12,445 nt of DNA from DATESZ01 sp035283845 (GTDB lineage: Bacteria; Desulfobacterota; Syntrophia; Syntrophales; JACQWR01), in contig DATESZ010000013.1 in assembly GCA_035283845.1 (NCBI GenBank), positions 1 to 12,445 on the forward strand, read 5' to 3'. The notes under the pieces were generated by a model. It saw only the letters and a program-made list of their open reading frames with translations, did no database searches and had not been told where the DNA came from. The translations under genes and the position numbers were made by a program. How positions within the stretch are numbered: the stretch's first letter is position 1; every line of letters begins with the position of its first letter. This document shows, in pieces, positions 6,936 to 12,445 of this stretch.

Positions 6936-7039
6936 TTTTATATGAAATTGCCCCCTCCCTGTTATCCCTCCCCCTCGACGGGGGAGGGAGGGGTGAGGGT
7001 GATTTTCATCCTTTCTTGTGACCGACCCGGGCATGGGGG
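6936..7039 (+). repeat. interspersed palindromic repeat, copy C, filling the obgE-proB gap
   Basis: About 104 bp, close to identical to copy A from TTTTATATGAAA to GACCCGGGCATGGGGG, with the same CCCTCCCCC-TCGAC-GGGGGAGGG core. It abuts the obgE stop codon (7040-7042) and ends 5 bases before the proB start, so it makes up essentially the whole gap. The stem could attenuate read-through from obgE or shape mRNA processing; no T-run follows the core. Confidence 0.85.
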
Positions 7040-8050
7040 TTATACTGCCTTTTCCCTCGACAGCGCTTCAATGAGTTTCTTCAATATAGCTTCCGTTCCC
7101 TCACCCGTCGCCGCCGAAAAGGGATATACTTTTATACCTTTTTTCTCCATGATGGCCATATCTTTTTTTAACCTCTCCCTGGTTATGGGAAGGTCTATTT
7201 TATTAATGGCCGCGATCTGGGGCTTTTCCCGCAGTTCTTTTGAAAATTTGGCCAGTTCCCCGTTGATGACAGTAAATTTCTGCCAGGCGCCGGCAGAGGA
7301 TTCTTCAGAAATATCGATGATGTGAAGCAATACTTTCGTCCGTTCAATATGACGGAGAAATTTAATGCCTCTCCCTAATCCCCGATGGGCGCCTTCGATA
7401 AGCCCCGGTATGTCGGCAATGACGAATGATTCAAGGTTGCCGTATTTTACCACGCCGAGATTGGGTGTCAGGGTGGTGAAGGGGTAGTCGGCTATTTTCG
7501 GTCTTGCGGCGGATACCCTGGCGATAAAGGTCGATTTCCCCACGTTGGGAAATCCGATGATGCCCACGTCGGCAAGCAACTTCAATTCCAGCTTTATCCA
7601 GCGCTCCTCGCCTGGCGTTCCGTCCTGGGCATAGCGGGGCGCCTGCTTGGTGGACGTGGCGAACCAGGCGTTTCCTTTGCCGCCGATGCCACTTCGGGCA
7701 GCGATGAAACTTTGCCCTTCCTCAGTCAGATCGGCGAGAACCTCATCCGTGTCGGCATCTTTTACTACCGTGCCGATGGGAACAATAAGGGTGATATCCT
7801 CCGCGTCTTTCCCCGACCGGTTGTTGCCTTCGCCTTGGCCGCCGCGCTTTGCCGTGTGATGCTGGCGGTATTTCAGATCAAGCAGGGTGGTATGGCTGCG
7901 CGAGGTCTTGATGACAATGTCTCCCCCTTTGCCGCCGTGGCCTCCGTCCGGACCTCCACGGGGTATAAATTTTTCCCGCCGGAAGCTGACGCATCCCTGT
8001 CCCCCATCGCCCGCCTTGACGAGAATTTTCGCCTCATCGATGAATTTCAT
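7040..8050 (-). CDS. obgE: Obg family GTPase (ribosome assembly)
   Basis: The 336-residue protein has the glycine-rich Obg fold at 1-157 (KAGDGGQGCVSFRREKF, GGPDGGHGGKGGDI) and a GTPase domain: G1 GFPNVGKS at 166-173, G2 threonine in FTTLTPNLG near 192, G3 DIPG at 213-216, G4 NKID at 283-286, G5 SAA at 312-314. Obg binds the 50S precursor and responds to GTP and ppGpp. It lacks the extra C-terminal domain found in some Gram-positive Obg proteins, as is normal in proteobacteria. No strong ribosome site is visible before ATG 8050. It sits between rpmA and proB, a common order, but a terminator separates it from rpmA. Confidence 0.97.
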   Translation of the reverse strand: MKFIDEAKILVKAGDGGQGCVSFRREKFIPRGGPDGGHGGKGGDIVIKTSRSHTTLLDLKYRQHHTAKRGGQGEGNNRSGKDAEDITLIVPIGTVVKDADTDEVLADLTEEGQSFIAARSGIGGKGNAWFATSTKQAPRYAQDGTPGEERWIKLELKLLADVGIIGFPNVGKSTFIARVSAARPKIADYPFTTLTPNLGVVKYGNLESFVIADIPGLIEGAHRGLGRGIKFLRHIERTKVLLHIIDISEESSAGAWQKFTVINGELAKFSKELREKPQIAAINKIDLPITRERLKKDMAIMEKKGIKVYPFSAATGEGTEAILKKLIEALSREKAV

Positions 8051-8082
8051 GCTTCGTTATTCTGTTCATTCCGGTAACACCA

Positions 8083-8116
8083 ACCCTGACCCTCCCCCGT
8101 CAGAGGGGGAGGAAAT
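8083..8116 (-). repeat. partial copy of the palindromic repeat core (copy D)
   Basis: CCCTCCCCC and GGGGGAGG flank a GTCAGA loop. The core is like copies A-C but the loop differs and the flanks are not recognisable. It lies between the rpmA terminator and the obgE start, so it would be in the obgE leader. Confidence 0.6.
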
Positions 8117-8149
8117 ATTATTTACCCACTCAGTTTGAGAAGGAGCCGT

Positions 8150-8184
8150 AAAAAACAAAAGGCACTTTGAAAAAAGTGCCTTTT
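8150..8184 (-). terminator. intrinsic terminator of rplU-rpmA
   Basis: AAAAGGCACTTT (8157-8168) pairs perfectly with AAAGTGCCTTTT (8173-8184) around a 4-base loop. Read on the minus strand, TTTT-G-TTTTTT follows. It lies 38 bases after the rpmA stop. The A/T-flanked perfect stem could also stop transcription from the other side. It implies obgE and proB have their own promoter or depend on read-through; I see no clear promoter between 8051 and 8150. Confidence 0.9.
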
Positions 8185-8222
8185 ATCTGCCAAATCGGGA
8201 CAATGCCCATATAGCCGCCTTT

Positions 8223-8486
8223 TCAAGCTTCTGCTGCGGCATAAACGCTGACTTTTTTCCGTTTTTTGTCAAATCTTTCAAACTTTACGACACCATCGAT
8301 CTTGGCAAAGATGGTGAAATCTCTCCCCAGGCCGACGTTGATGCCTGGATGCACCTTTGTTCCCAGTTGACGGATAATAATAGAGCCGGCGCTTATCTTC
8401 TGCCCGGCGAAAACCTTTACGCCTCGCCTCTGAGCCCTGCTGTCCCGTCCATTTCGGGAACTTCCCTGTCCCTTCTTGTGTGCCAT
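8223..8486 (-). CDS. rpmA: 50S ribosomal protein L27
   Basis: The 87-residue protein begins MAHKKGQGSSRNGRDS and contains RRGVKVFAGQKISAGSIIIRQ and GTKVHPGINVG, the standard L27 pattern. The N-terminal arm reaches the peptidyl transferase centre. A strong GGAGGG ribosome site precedes ATG 8486. It follows rplU by 12 bases, as in most bacteria. Confidence 0.98.
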   Translation of the reverse strand: MAHKKGQGSSRNGRDSRAQRRGVKVFAGQKISAGSIIIRQLGTKVHPGINVGLGRDFTIFAKIDGVVKFERFDKKRKKVSVYAAAEA

Positions 8487-8498
8487 GTTTCCCTCCGC

Positions 8499-8810
8499 TT
8501 AAATGGAAATCGCCTTTATTTTCATATTCGTCAGTTGCTGGCGATGCCCTGTTTTTTTATGGTAGCCTTTCCTTCTCTTCATCTTGAAGACGTCTATTTT
8601 CCGACCCTTCGTCTGCGCCAGTATCTCGCCGGTAACTTTTGCGCCTTCCAGCAGGGGGGTGCCCACGCGCACGTCGCCCTCACGGGCAACCATCAGCACT
8701 TCGCTGAAAACGACCTCGTCGCCCTTTTCCCCCGCGACCTTTTCAATATTCAGGATTTCTCCTTCCGTGACCCTGTGTTGTTTTCCGCCTGTTTTTATAA
8801 CTGCATACAT
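8499..8810 (-). CDS. rplU: 50S ribosomal protein L21
   Basis: The 103-residue protein starts MYAVIKTGGKQHRV and ends in the RKGYHKKTGHRQQ and KIKAI pattern of L21. An upstream in-frame ATG at 8819 overlaps the ribosome site (GAAGGATG), so ATG 8810 is preferred; it gives the usual L21 N-terminus with AAGGA 8 bases away. It is the first gene of the rplU-rpmA unit. Confidence 0.97.
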   Translation of the reverse strand: MYAVIKTGGKQHRVTEGEILNIEKVAGEKGDEVVFSEVLMVAREGDVRVGTPLLEGAKVTGEILAQTKGRKIDVFKMKRRKGYHKKTGHRQQLTNMKIKAISI

Positions 8811-8843
8811 AAAATACATCCTTCAAAAGAGTAATTGCGCGGC

Positions 8844-8873
8844 ACTCTACCCAAAAATAGCGGCATTTGTCAA
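8844..8873 (-). promoter_or_regulatory. sigma70-type promoter of rplU-rpmA
   Basis: On the minus strand TTGACA (8873-8868) and TAGAGT (8849-8844) are 18 bases apart. Transcription would start near 8837, giving a leader of about 27 bases before ATG 8810. The leader is too short for an L21 autoregulatory structure. Confidence 0.7.
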
Positions 8874-8915
8874 CATAATTTATGTGGGCACTTAATTAGC
8901 AGCCTCATTATTTTC

Positions 8916-8945
8916 TTGCACGTGACATGACACGTGTCATATAAT
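8916..8945 (+). promoter_or_regulatory. sigma70-type promoter of the HTH regulator gene
   Basis: TTGCAC (8916-8921) and a perfect TATAAT (8940-8945) are 18 bases apart. Transcription would begin near 8952, about 70 bases before ATG 9024. The spacer holds the operator-like palindrome. It is divergent from the rplU promoter 40 bases away. Confidence 0.7.
8927..8940. promoter_or_regulatory. operator-like perfect palindrome in the promoter spacer
   Basis: ATGACACGTGTCAT is a perfect 14-bp palindrome, lying between -35 and -10 of the promoter for the small HTH gene. CACGTG also occurs just upstream at 8919-8924. This is the classic place for an autorepressor site, so the HTH protein at 9024 is the likely ligand (inference). 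Confidence 0.6.
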
Positions 8946-9023
8946 GCCCTCCGCGTATCAAATTCTTCTTAAATTTAATTATCCCCGGAAAGCTCAAGAC
9001 ATCTGAAGACAAAGGAAAGAATT

Positions 9024-9236
9024 ATGGCGATGGGCAATCAGGACATTCCCGCTTTGGTGAAGGAAGTTCGCAGACAACTGGGACTTAGCCAGGAAGAGCT
9101 TGCACATCAATTAGGGGTGAGCTTTGCCACCATCAACCGCTGGGAAAACGGCAAGACAACCCCTTTCAATCTGGCGCGGGCGCAATTGAACGCATTTTGC
9201 GAAACAATGACTAAAGAAGGTAAACTGAAACTTTGA
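9024..9236 (+). CDS. XRE-family helix-turn-helix regulator (70 aa)
   Basis: The protein is little more than one HTH domain: LVKEVRRQLGLSQEELAHQL, turn GVSFATINRWENGK, with SFATINRWE as recognition helix. AAAGGAAAG precedes ATG 9024; ATG 9030 is a possible second start. Small single-domain regulators of this kind often head restriction-modification or helicase defence operons. Its stop codon overlaps the TTG of a helicase-like remnant (TTGA), so it was probably translationally coupled to a larger gene now lost. Likely represses its own promoter through the palindrome at 8927-8940. Confidence 0.85.
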   Translation: MAMGNQDIPALVKEVRRQLGLSQEELAHQLGVSFATINRWENGKTTPFNLARAQLNAFCETMTKEGKLKL

Positions 9237-9355
9237 ACCTCACCGACTACCAGGCAAAATATATAGCCCACGAGCTGACTCACTGCGCCTCTCTTTTTGA
9301 TACGATGGACAATGGCTTGAGCACGAAAAAATCAGGAGTGTGGCCGAATGTTTGA
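9233..9355 (+). pseudogene. remnant of an SNF2-type helicase N-terminus
   Basis: A 40-codon frame opens with TTG 9233, overlapping the HTH stop. It starts NLTDYQAKYIAHELT, which resembles the N-terminus of SNF2-family DEAD/DEAH helicases found behind XRE regulators in defence islands. After about 17 residues the similarity ends, and the frame stops within the start of the next gene. The large helicase body is missing. A deletion with a junction near 9285 explains this best. The family match is from memory. Confidence 0.5.
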
Positions 9356-10705
9356 TGCCCACAAAATAAACATGATTATTCAGGAAGGCGAAGGGCTTGC
9401 CGTCGAATTCAAGGAGCACTTCAGTCCTCGTATTGTTGAAGACATGGTGGCCTTCGCGAATACGAAAGGGGGCATCATTATCCTTGGCGTGAGGGATAAC
9501 AAAACTGTCATTGGTGAAGAACTTACAAATGACTTGAAGGCCCGCATCAATTCCCTGGGACGGAATTGCAACCCACAGATACAGGCAAAGGTCAGGCAGG
9601 TGCAAAACCTCGTCGTCATAGAAGTGCCGCAGGGTGAAGAAAAACCTTATGGTTGCAGCGCCGGCTATTTCAGGAGACTCGACGGGACCACGCAGAAGAT
9701 GACCAACCATGAGCTGCGGATCATGTTCCGGGAACATGAGGTTATCTCGTTTGAGGAAAAGATCAATAAAGAGGTCACATGGCAGGATATATCGAGGGAT
9801 AAAATCAAGAATTTTCTTAAAGAAGCGGATATCGGAATCAAGAAAATCGTCGCTCGAGATATCCTCACGAGCCTTAACGTCGCCCTCAATGACAAAATCA
9901 CCAACGCCGGTGTGCTCTTTTTTGCTGAAAACCTCCGCAGGTTCATCCTTCATGCACAAATGACTCTTATCGCCTTCAAAGGGAAAGACCGAATCCACAT
10001 TTTCGACCGACAGGACATCCAGGACGATTTGTTAACCCAGTTCAACGGCGCCATCTTCTTCCTGAAAAAACACCTCAATCGCCGCAGTGAAATCAAAGGG
10101 GTAAACCGTGAGGACATCTATGAAATCCCTCTTGAAGCCCTCCGTGAGGCCGTCGCCAATGCCATCATTCATCGGGACTACGGAATGCGCGCACCAGTCT
10201 GATGGTTGAGGTTTATGAAGACCTGGTGGAGATTATCAACCCCGGGGGCCTGCCGAAGGGACTGGAGAAAAAGGATTTCGGGAAAATATCCGTCTGACGA
10301 AATGAGCGGATAGCCGACCTCTTCTTCAGGATGGATAAGGTGGAACTCGCCGGCACAGGCATTAGAAGGATGAAATCTGCCATGGCGTCCGCGGGACTTC
10401 CGCCCCCCAGGATCAGCCAGACCACATTTTTTACCATCACATTCAAGCGTCCTGATTTGAAAGACAAAGAAGGCGCCCAAAAGAAACGGTTAGGTGAAAA
10501 ACTCACTCATGATTCGGAGAAAAGTTCGGAGAAAATATTCAATACAATTAAAAACAATCCGAAAATTTCAGCAAGGGAACTGAGTATTATTATGGAGATT
10601 TCCCCAAGAGCGGTTGAAAAGCACCTGGCGCAACTTAAGAAAGCAGGCATTTTGAAGCGTCTTGGTCCTGCCAAAGGCGGGCATTGGGACGTTGTGGATG
10701 GCTAA
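9348..10705 (+). pseudogene. AlbA_2/GHKL ATPase (COG2865-type), broken by frameshift and stop
   Basis: The first part (9348-10202) has AGGAG at 9334-9338. It carries the Schlafen-like AlbA_2 domain (EFKEHFS, VAFANTKGGIIILGV, residues 19-130), a middle region, and the N-box of a GHKL ATPase (EALREAVANAIIHRDYG). One base is missing near 10191: restoring a G gives GTSLMVEVYEDLVEI in the frame that continues to 10705. A second lesion is an in-frame TGA at 10295-10297, where the family has arginine. The rest holds GTGIRRM, the second ATP-binding box, and a C-terminal winged helix (ARELSIIMEISPRAVEKHL). The intact protein would be about 452 residues, normal for the family. The breaks separate the two halves of the ATP site, so it should be inactive. 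Members are usually transcription or defence-linked regulators. Confidence 0.85.
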
Positions 10706-10885
10706 AAGCCAGCGGGAGGAATTGATTACACGGATTGAGGGCAAGCTACGGCAAAAGGAGATGGTCCAGCCGCTCTTTTTGGTTCGCTGGGCCCTGAGGT
10801 CGTAGAGTGCACTACATATAATCCTTATGAAGTAGAAACCATTTGTATTTATCGAGACTTGGAACGTATTTCCGGTTTCGAGTGA
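10698..10885 (+). pseudogene. frameshifted small reading frame of unknown function
   Basis: An ATG at 10698 overlaps the previous stop (ATGGCTAA) and opens a 35-residue frame beginning MAKSQREELITRIEGKLRQ, stopping at 10805. From about 10781 another frame is open for 34 codons (PEVVECTTYNPYEVETICIY, then RDLERISGFE) to TGA 10883-10885. A one-base insertion near 10780 would join them into about 62 residues. The first segment is repeated at 11960-11999. I do not recognise the family. The overlapping start suggests it was coupled to the ATPase gene. The alternative is that only the first 35 codons are real. Confidence 0.4.
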
Positions 10886-10939
10886 AGTAAAGCTGATGGC
10901 GCCAAAAGGGTAAAATGTGAGGTCGCATAGGGGAAAACG

Positions 10940-11710
10940 ATGAAATATCGAATTTATATTGACGAAGTTGGGAATCCTGACCTGGACAGCTCAGAAAATC
11001 CAAATCATCAATTTCTAAGTCTCAAGGGCGTGATCATCGAGCTTGGATATACCGCCTCCACGGTGCATCCGCAAATGGAGGAAATCAAACATCGATATTT
11101 TCAAGCACACCCTGATGAACCAATTATTTTCCACCGCAAGGAAATGTTCAACAATCGACATCCCTTTGAAAGTTTAGCCGATCCTGCCATCAGGAAGGCT
11201 TTTGACAAGGACCTCCTTCACCTTATGAAAGATTGGCAATACAAGGTGATCTCTGTCTGTCTTGACAAGAAAAAACACAAGGAAACTTACTCTGTGTGGC
11301 GTTTTGATCCCTACCACTACTGCCTGGCGGTCCTGCTGGAGCGATTCGTATTCTTCCTGAAACGAAATGATGCCTGTGGCGATGCTATGGCGGAATCACG
11401 TGGCGGCAAGGAGGATAGACGGTTGAAAGACTCCTTCGAGGGGCTTTGGGAAAATGGAACGGATTTCGTTGCTCCCGATCAGTTTCAGGCCTGCTTGACA
11501 AGCCGTCAATTGAAGGTAAAAACAAAAGCAAACAATATTGCTGGCCTTCAGCTTTGTGATTTGATTGCGCACTCCAGCCGCAATGAAATTTTGAGGGAAC
11601 AGTGCTTGTTCAAGGGAAGTGTTTTCCCTTTCGGAGAAAGGGTCATCAAAATTCTTGCAAGCAAATATGATCAGGAAGGTCAACGCTGCTTTGGAAAGAA
11701 ATTTATTTGA
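10940..11710 (+). CDS. DUF3800 domain protein
   Basis: The 256-residue protein starts at ATG 10940 with AGGGGAAAA upstream. It opens with YRIYIDEVGNPD, the acidic N-terminal motif of DUF3800 (D8, E9), and has KANNIAGLQLCDLIAHSSR near the C-terminus with a further aspartate. The fold is predicted to be RNase H-like, so a nuclease role is often suggested, but the function is unknown. DUF3800 genes are common in accessory and defence islands, as here. It is full length, without lesions, unlike its neighbours. Confidence 0.88.
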   Translation: MKYRIYIDEVGNPDLDSSENPNHQFLSLKGVIIELGYTASTVHPQMEEIKHRYFQAHPDEPIIFHRKEMFNNRHPFESLADPAIRKAFDKDLLHLMKDWQYKVISVCLDKKKHKETYSVWRFDPYHYCLAVLLERFVFFLKRNDACGDAMAESRGGKEDRRLKDSFEGLWENGTDFVAPDQFQACLTSRQLKVKTKANNIAGLQLCDLIAHSSRNEILREQCLFKGSVFPFGERVIKILASKYDQEGQRCFGKKFI

Positions 11711-11720
11711 AGATCGCAAT

Positions 11721-11756
11721 AAAAAAGGCCCTTACGGGCCCGATGGCTTCGCCATC
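11721..11756 (-). terminator. minus-strand-type terminator hairpin plus second hairpin
   Basis: GGCCC (11727-11731) pairs with GGGCC (11736-11740); read on the minus strand, TTTTTT follows. A second perfect hairpin, GATGGC-TTC-GCCATC (11742-11756), adjoins it. They follow the DUF3800 stop codon by 10 bases. On the plus strand no T-run follows, so as a plus terminator it would be weak; a minus-strand transcript ending here is not seen in the window. Confidence 0.5.
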
Positions 11757-11903
11757 CACCTCCGGATAACCGGATTGGCATTATTCTGACGAATTGATTT
11801 TAGGATGTCAAGCTTTTTCTGTCGTTACTTTTTTTCTTAAAGGTGGCACTGTTTGATAGTGATTGAAAACTGCTTGAATGCAAAGAAGAATGGCGTATGG
11901 CAT

Positions 11904-11957
11904 GTCCAATCTAAAGCCTCTAATTTAGATTGGCATTAGATTGACTTCAGATTGGAC
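11904..11957. repeat. inverted and helically phased AGATTGG repeats upstream of tcmP
   Basis: CCAATCTAAA (11906-11915) and TTTAGATTGG (11924-11933) form a perfect 10-bp inverted repeat. AGATTG then recurs at 11927, 11938 and 11949, exactly 11 bases apart, on one face of the helix. GTCCAATCT (11904-11912) can also pair with AGATTGGAC (11949-11957). Such phasing suggests a cooperative protein-binding site; it lies ~60 bases before the tcmP start. The rest of the gap 11757-12017 holds the repeated segment below and nothing else that I recognise. Confidence 0.5.
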
Positions 11958-11959
11958 CG

Positions 11960-11999
11960 GCGGGAGGAATTAATTGCCAGAATTGAGGGCAAGCTGCGG
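11960..11999 (+). repeat. second copy of the REELI-RIEGKLR coding segment
   Basis: These 40 bases match 10712-10751 at 34 positions. In frame they read RREELIARIEGKLR followed by a stop, against QREELITRIEGKLR in the first copy. Most differences are silent or conservative, so both copies derive from coding sequence. It lies 18 bases before the tcmP start and may be the tail of a lost gene. Confidence 0.6.
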
Positions 12000-12017
12000 T
12001 AATCAGGAGATATAAGG

Positions 12018-12310
12018 ATGGACGGGAGGAGGGATCTTATGCCAGTGCCGGAAAGCTATCGCGGGCGAGAACAGGCCTACGTCAAGCACCAATTGCTGAG
12101 GACCTATCTTGAGAGACTATTCATGATCATCGGCCAATACCAAAGCTGCATCCGTTATGTAGATTGTTTTTCAGGACCATGGCAGGAAGGGAGTGAAAAC
12201 CTTCAGGACACATCGATCTGTATTGTCCTGGACATTATGCGAAAGTGCAAAGAGAGCCTGAAACAGAGAGGCAATGACGTTAATTTCCATGCACTTTTTA
12301 TTGAAAAAAA
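12018..12310 (+). pseudogene. tcmP: three-Cys-motif partner protein (TcmP), cut off by an insertion sequence
   Basis: The frame starts at ATG 12018 (AGGAGA at 12005-12010) or ATG 12039. It matches the N-terminus of one TcmP subgroup: YRGREQAYVKHQLLRTYLE, IRYVDCFSGPWQ, LQDTSI, then NVNFHALFIEKK. After about 97 codons it runs into the end of an ISL3-type element and stops at 12341; about two thirds of a typical TcmP is missing. TcmP is usually paired with a Gp37/Gp68-like three-Cys protein, which is not seen here. Members are methyltransferase-like and lie in phage or defence regions; their activity is not settled. Confidence 0.8.
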
Positions 12311-12445
12311 GGTTCCTCGCTGTTTCATGTGGGTAGCCTGAATTCAAGTTTACCGCCAATGAGGTAGATCATGGTGATCAGGTTCTTCATGGTGCGGTAT
12401 CCCCTGGCCTTGGCTTTAGCGGCTTGGATGAGGCTGTTGATTCCC
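12311..12445 (-). mobile_element. ISL3-type insertion sequence, partial (right part outside window)
   Basis: The element begins at about 12311 with GGTTCCTCGC, where the tcmP frame is lost, and holds the 3' end of a transposase on the minus strand. ISL3 elements end in GG and usually duplicate 8 bases; the A-rich GAAAAAAA before 12311 may be the duplicated target. The other end is outside the window. Confidence 0.7.
12325..12445 (-). CDS. ISL3-type transposase, C-terminal 39 residues (partial)
   Basis: The minus strand encodes GINSLIQAAKAKARGYRT, then MKNLITMIYLIGGKLEFRLPT and a stop at 12327-12325. This is the C-terminus typical of ISL3/IS204-type transposases, which carry out DDE-type transposition. 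The stop is 14 bases from the element's end, as usual. The rest of the gene is beyond the right edge. Confidence 0.8.
   Translation of the reverse strand, partial: GINSLIQAAKAKARGYRTMKNLITMIYLIGGKLEFRLPT

Noticed and set aside
8811..8819. Upstream ATG for L21
   Set aside because: It overlaps the ribosome site, and the family N-terminus begins at MYAVIKTGGKQ (ATG 8810).
8927..8940. CRISPR-like or terminator reading of the palindrome
   Set aside because: There is a single copy without loop or T-run, and no spaced repeats anywhere in the window; its position in a promoter spacer fits an operator.
10295..10297. TGA as a selenocysteine codon
   Set aside because: The position corresponds to arginine in the family, I see no selenocysteine insertion structure after it, and the gene already has a frameshift.

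Overview
The window looks like chromosomal DNA of a motile deltaproteobacterium (Desulfobacterota; a Syntrophus/Smithella-type lineage would fit). The reasons are the rplU-rpmA-obgE-proB gene order, a REC-GAF-HD-GYP regulator, clear sigma54 and sigma28 promoters, and G/C-rich palindromic interspersed repeats in the gaps between genes. This placement is inferred from gene content, not from a search.

Left part (1-5716), motility and surface sugars. A large minus-strand gene leaves the window at base 1. It fuses an N-terminal MerR-type DNA-binding domain to a PseB-type UDP-GlcNAc 4,6-dehydratase, the first enzyme of pseudaminic acid synthesis, used elsewhere to glycosylate flagellin. Its upstream region carries a full-consensus sigma54 promoter. 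Divergently, a near-consensus sigma28 (FliA) promoter drives a 68-residue FlgM-associated-like protein. A c-di-GMP phosphodiesterase response regulator, a lytic transglycosylase without a signal peptide and a GT4 glycosyltransferase follow. Together they suggest the edge of a flagellar or flagellin-glycosylation region under RpoN/FliA control.

Middle part (5782-8873), housekeeping, all on the minus strand. A sigma70-type promoter drives rplU and rpmA, which end at a strong intrinsic terminator. obgE and proB follow. The whole obgE-proB gap is one copy of a ~100-bp palindromic repeat. Full copies also lie before the transglycosylase gene and, inverted, before the glycosyltransferase gene; a core-only relative lies before obgE.

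Right part (8916-12445), a decayed accessory or defence island. A strong promoter with a perfect 14-bp palindrome in its spacer drives a small XRE-type HTH regulator. Behind it come a 15-residue remnant resembling the start of an SNF2-type helicase, an AlbA_2/GHKL ATPase gene broken by a frameshift and a stop, a frameshifted small reading frame, an intact DUF3800 gene, and a three-Cys-motif partner (tcmP) gene cut off by an ISL3-type insertion sequence that runs off the right edge. The island seems to have lost its main effector genes.

The most interesting item is the MerR-PseB fusion with its perfect sigma54 promoter beside a FliA-controlled gene. It could be an enzyme that also acts as a regulator, linking sugar-nucleotide synthesis to flagellar gene expression.
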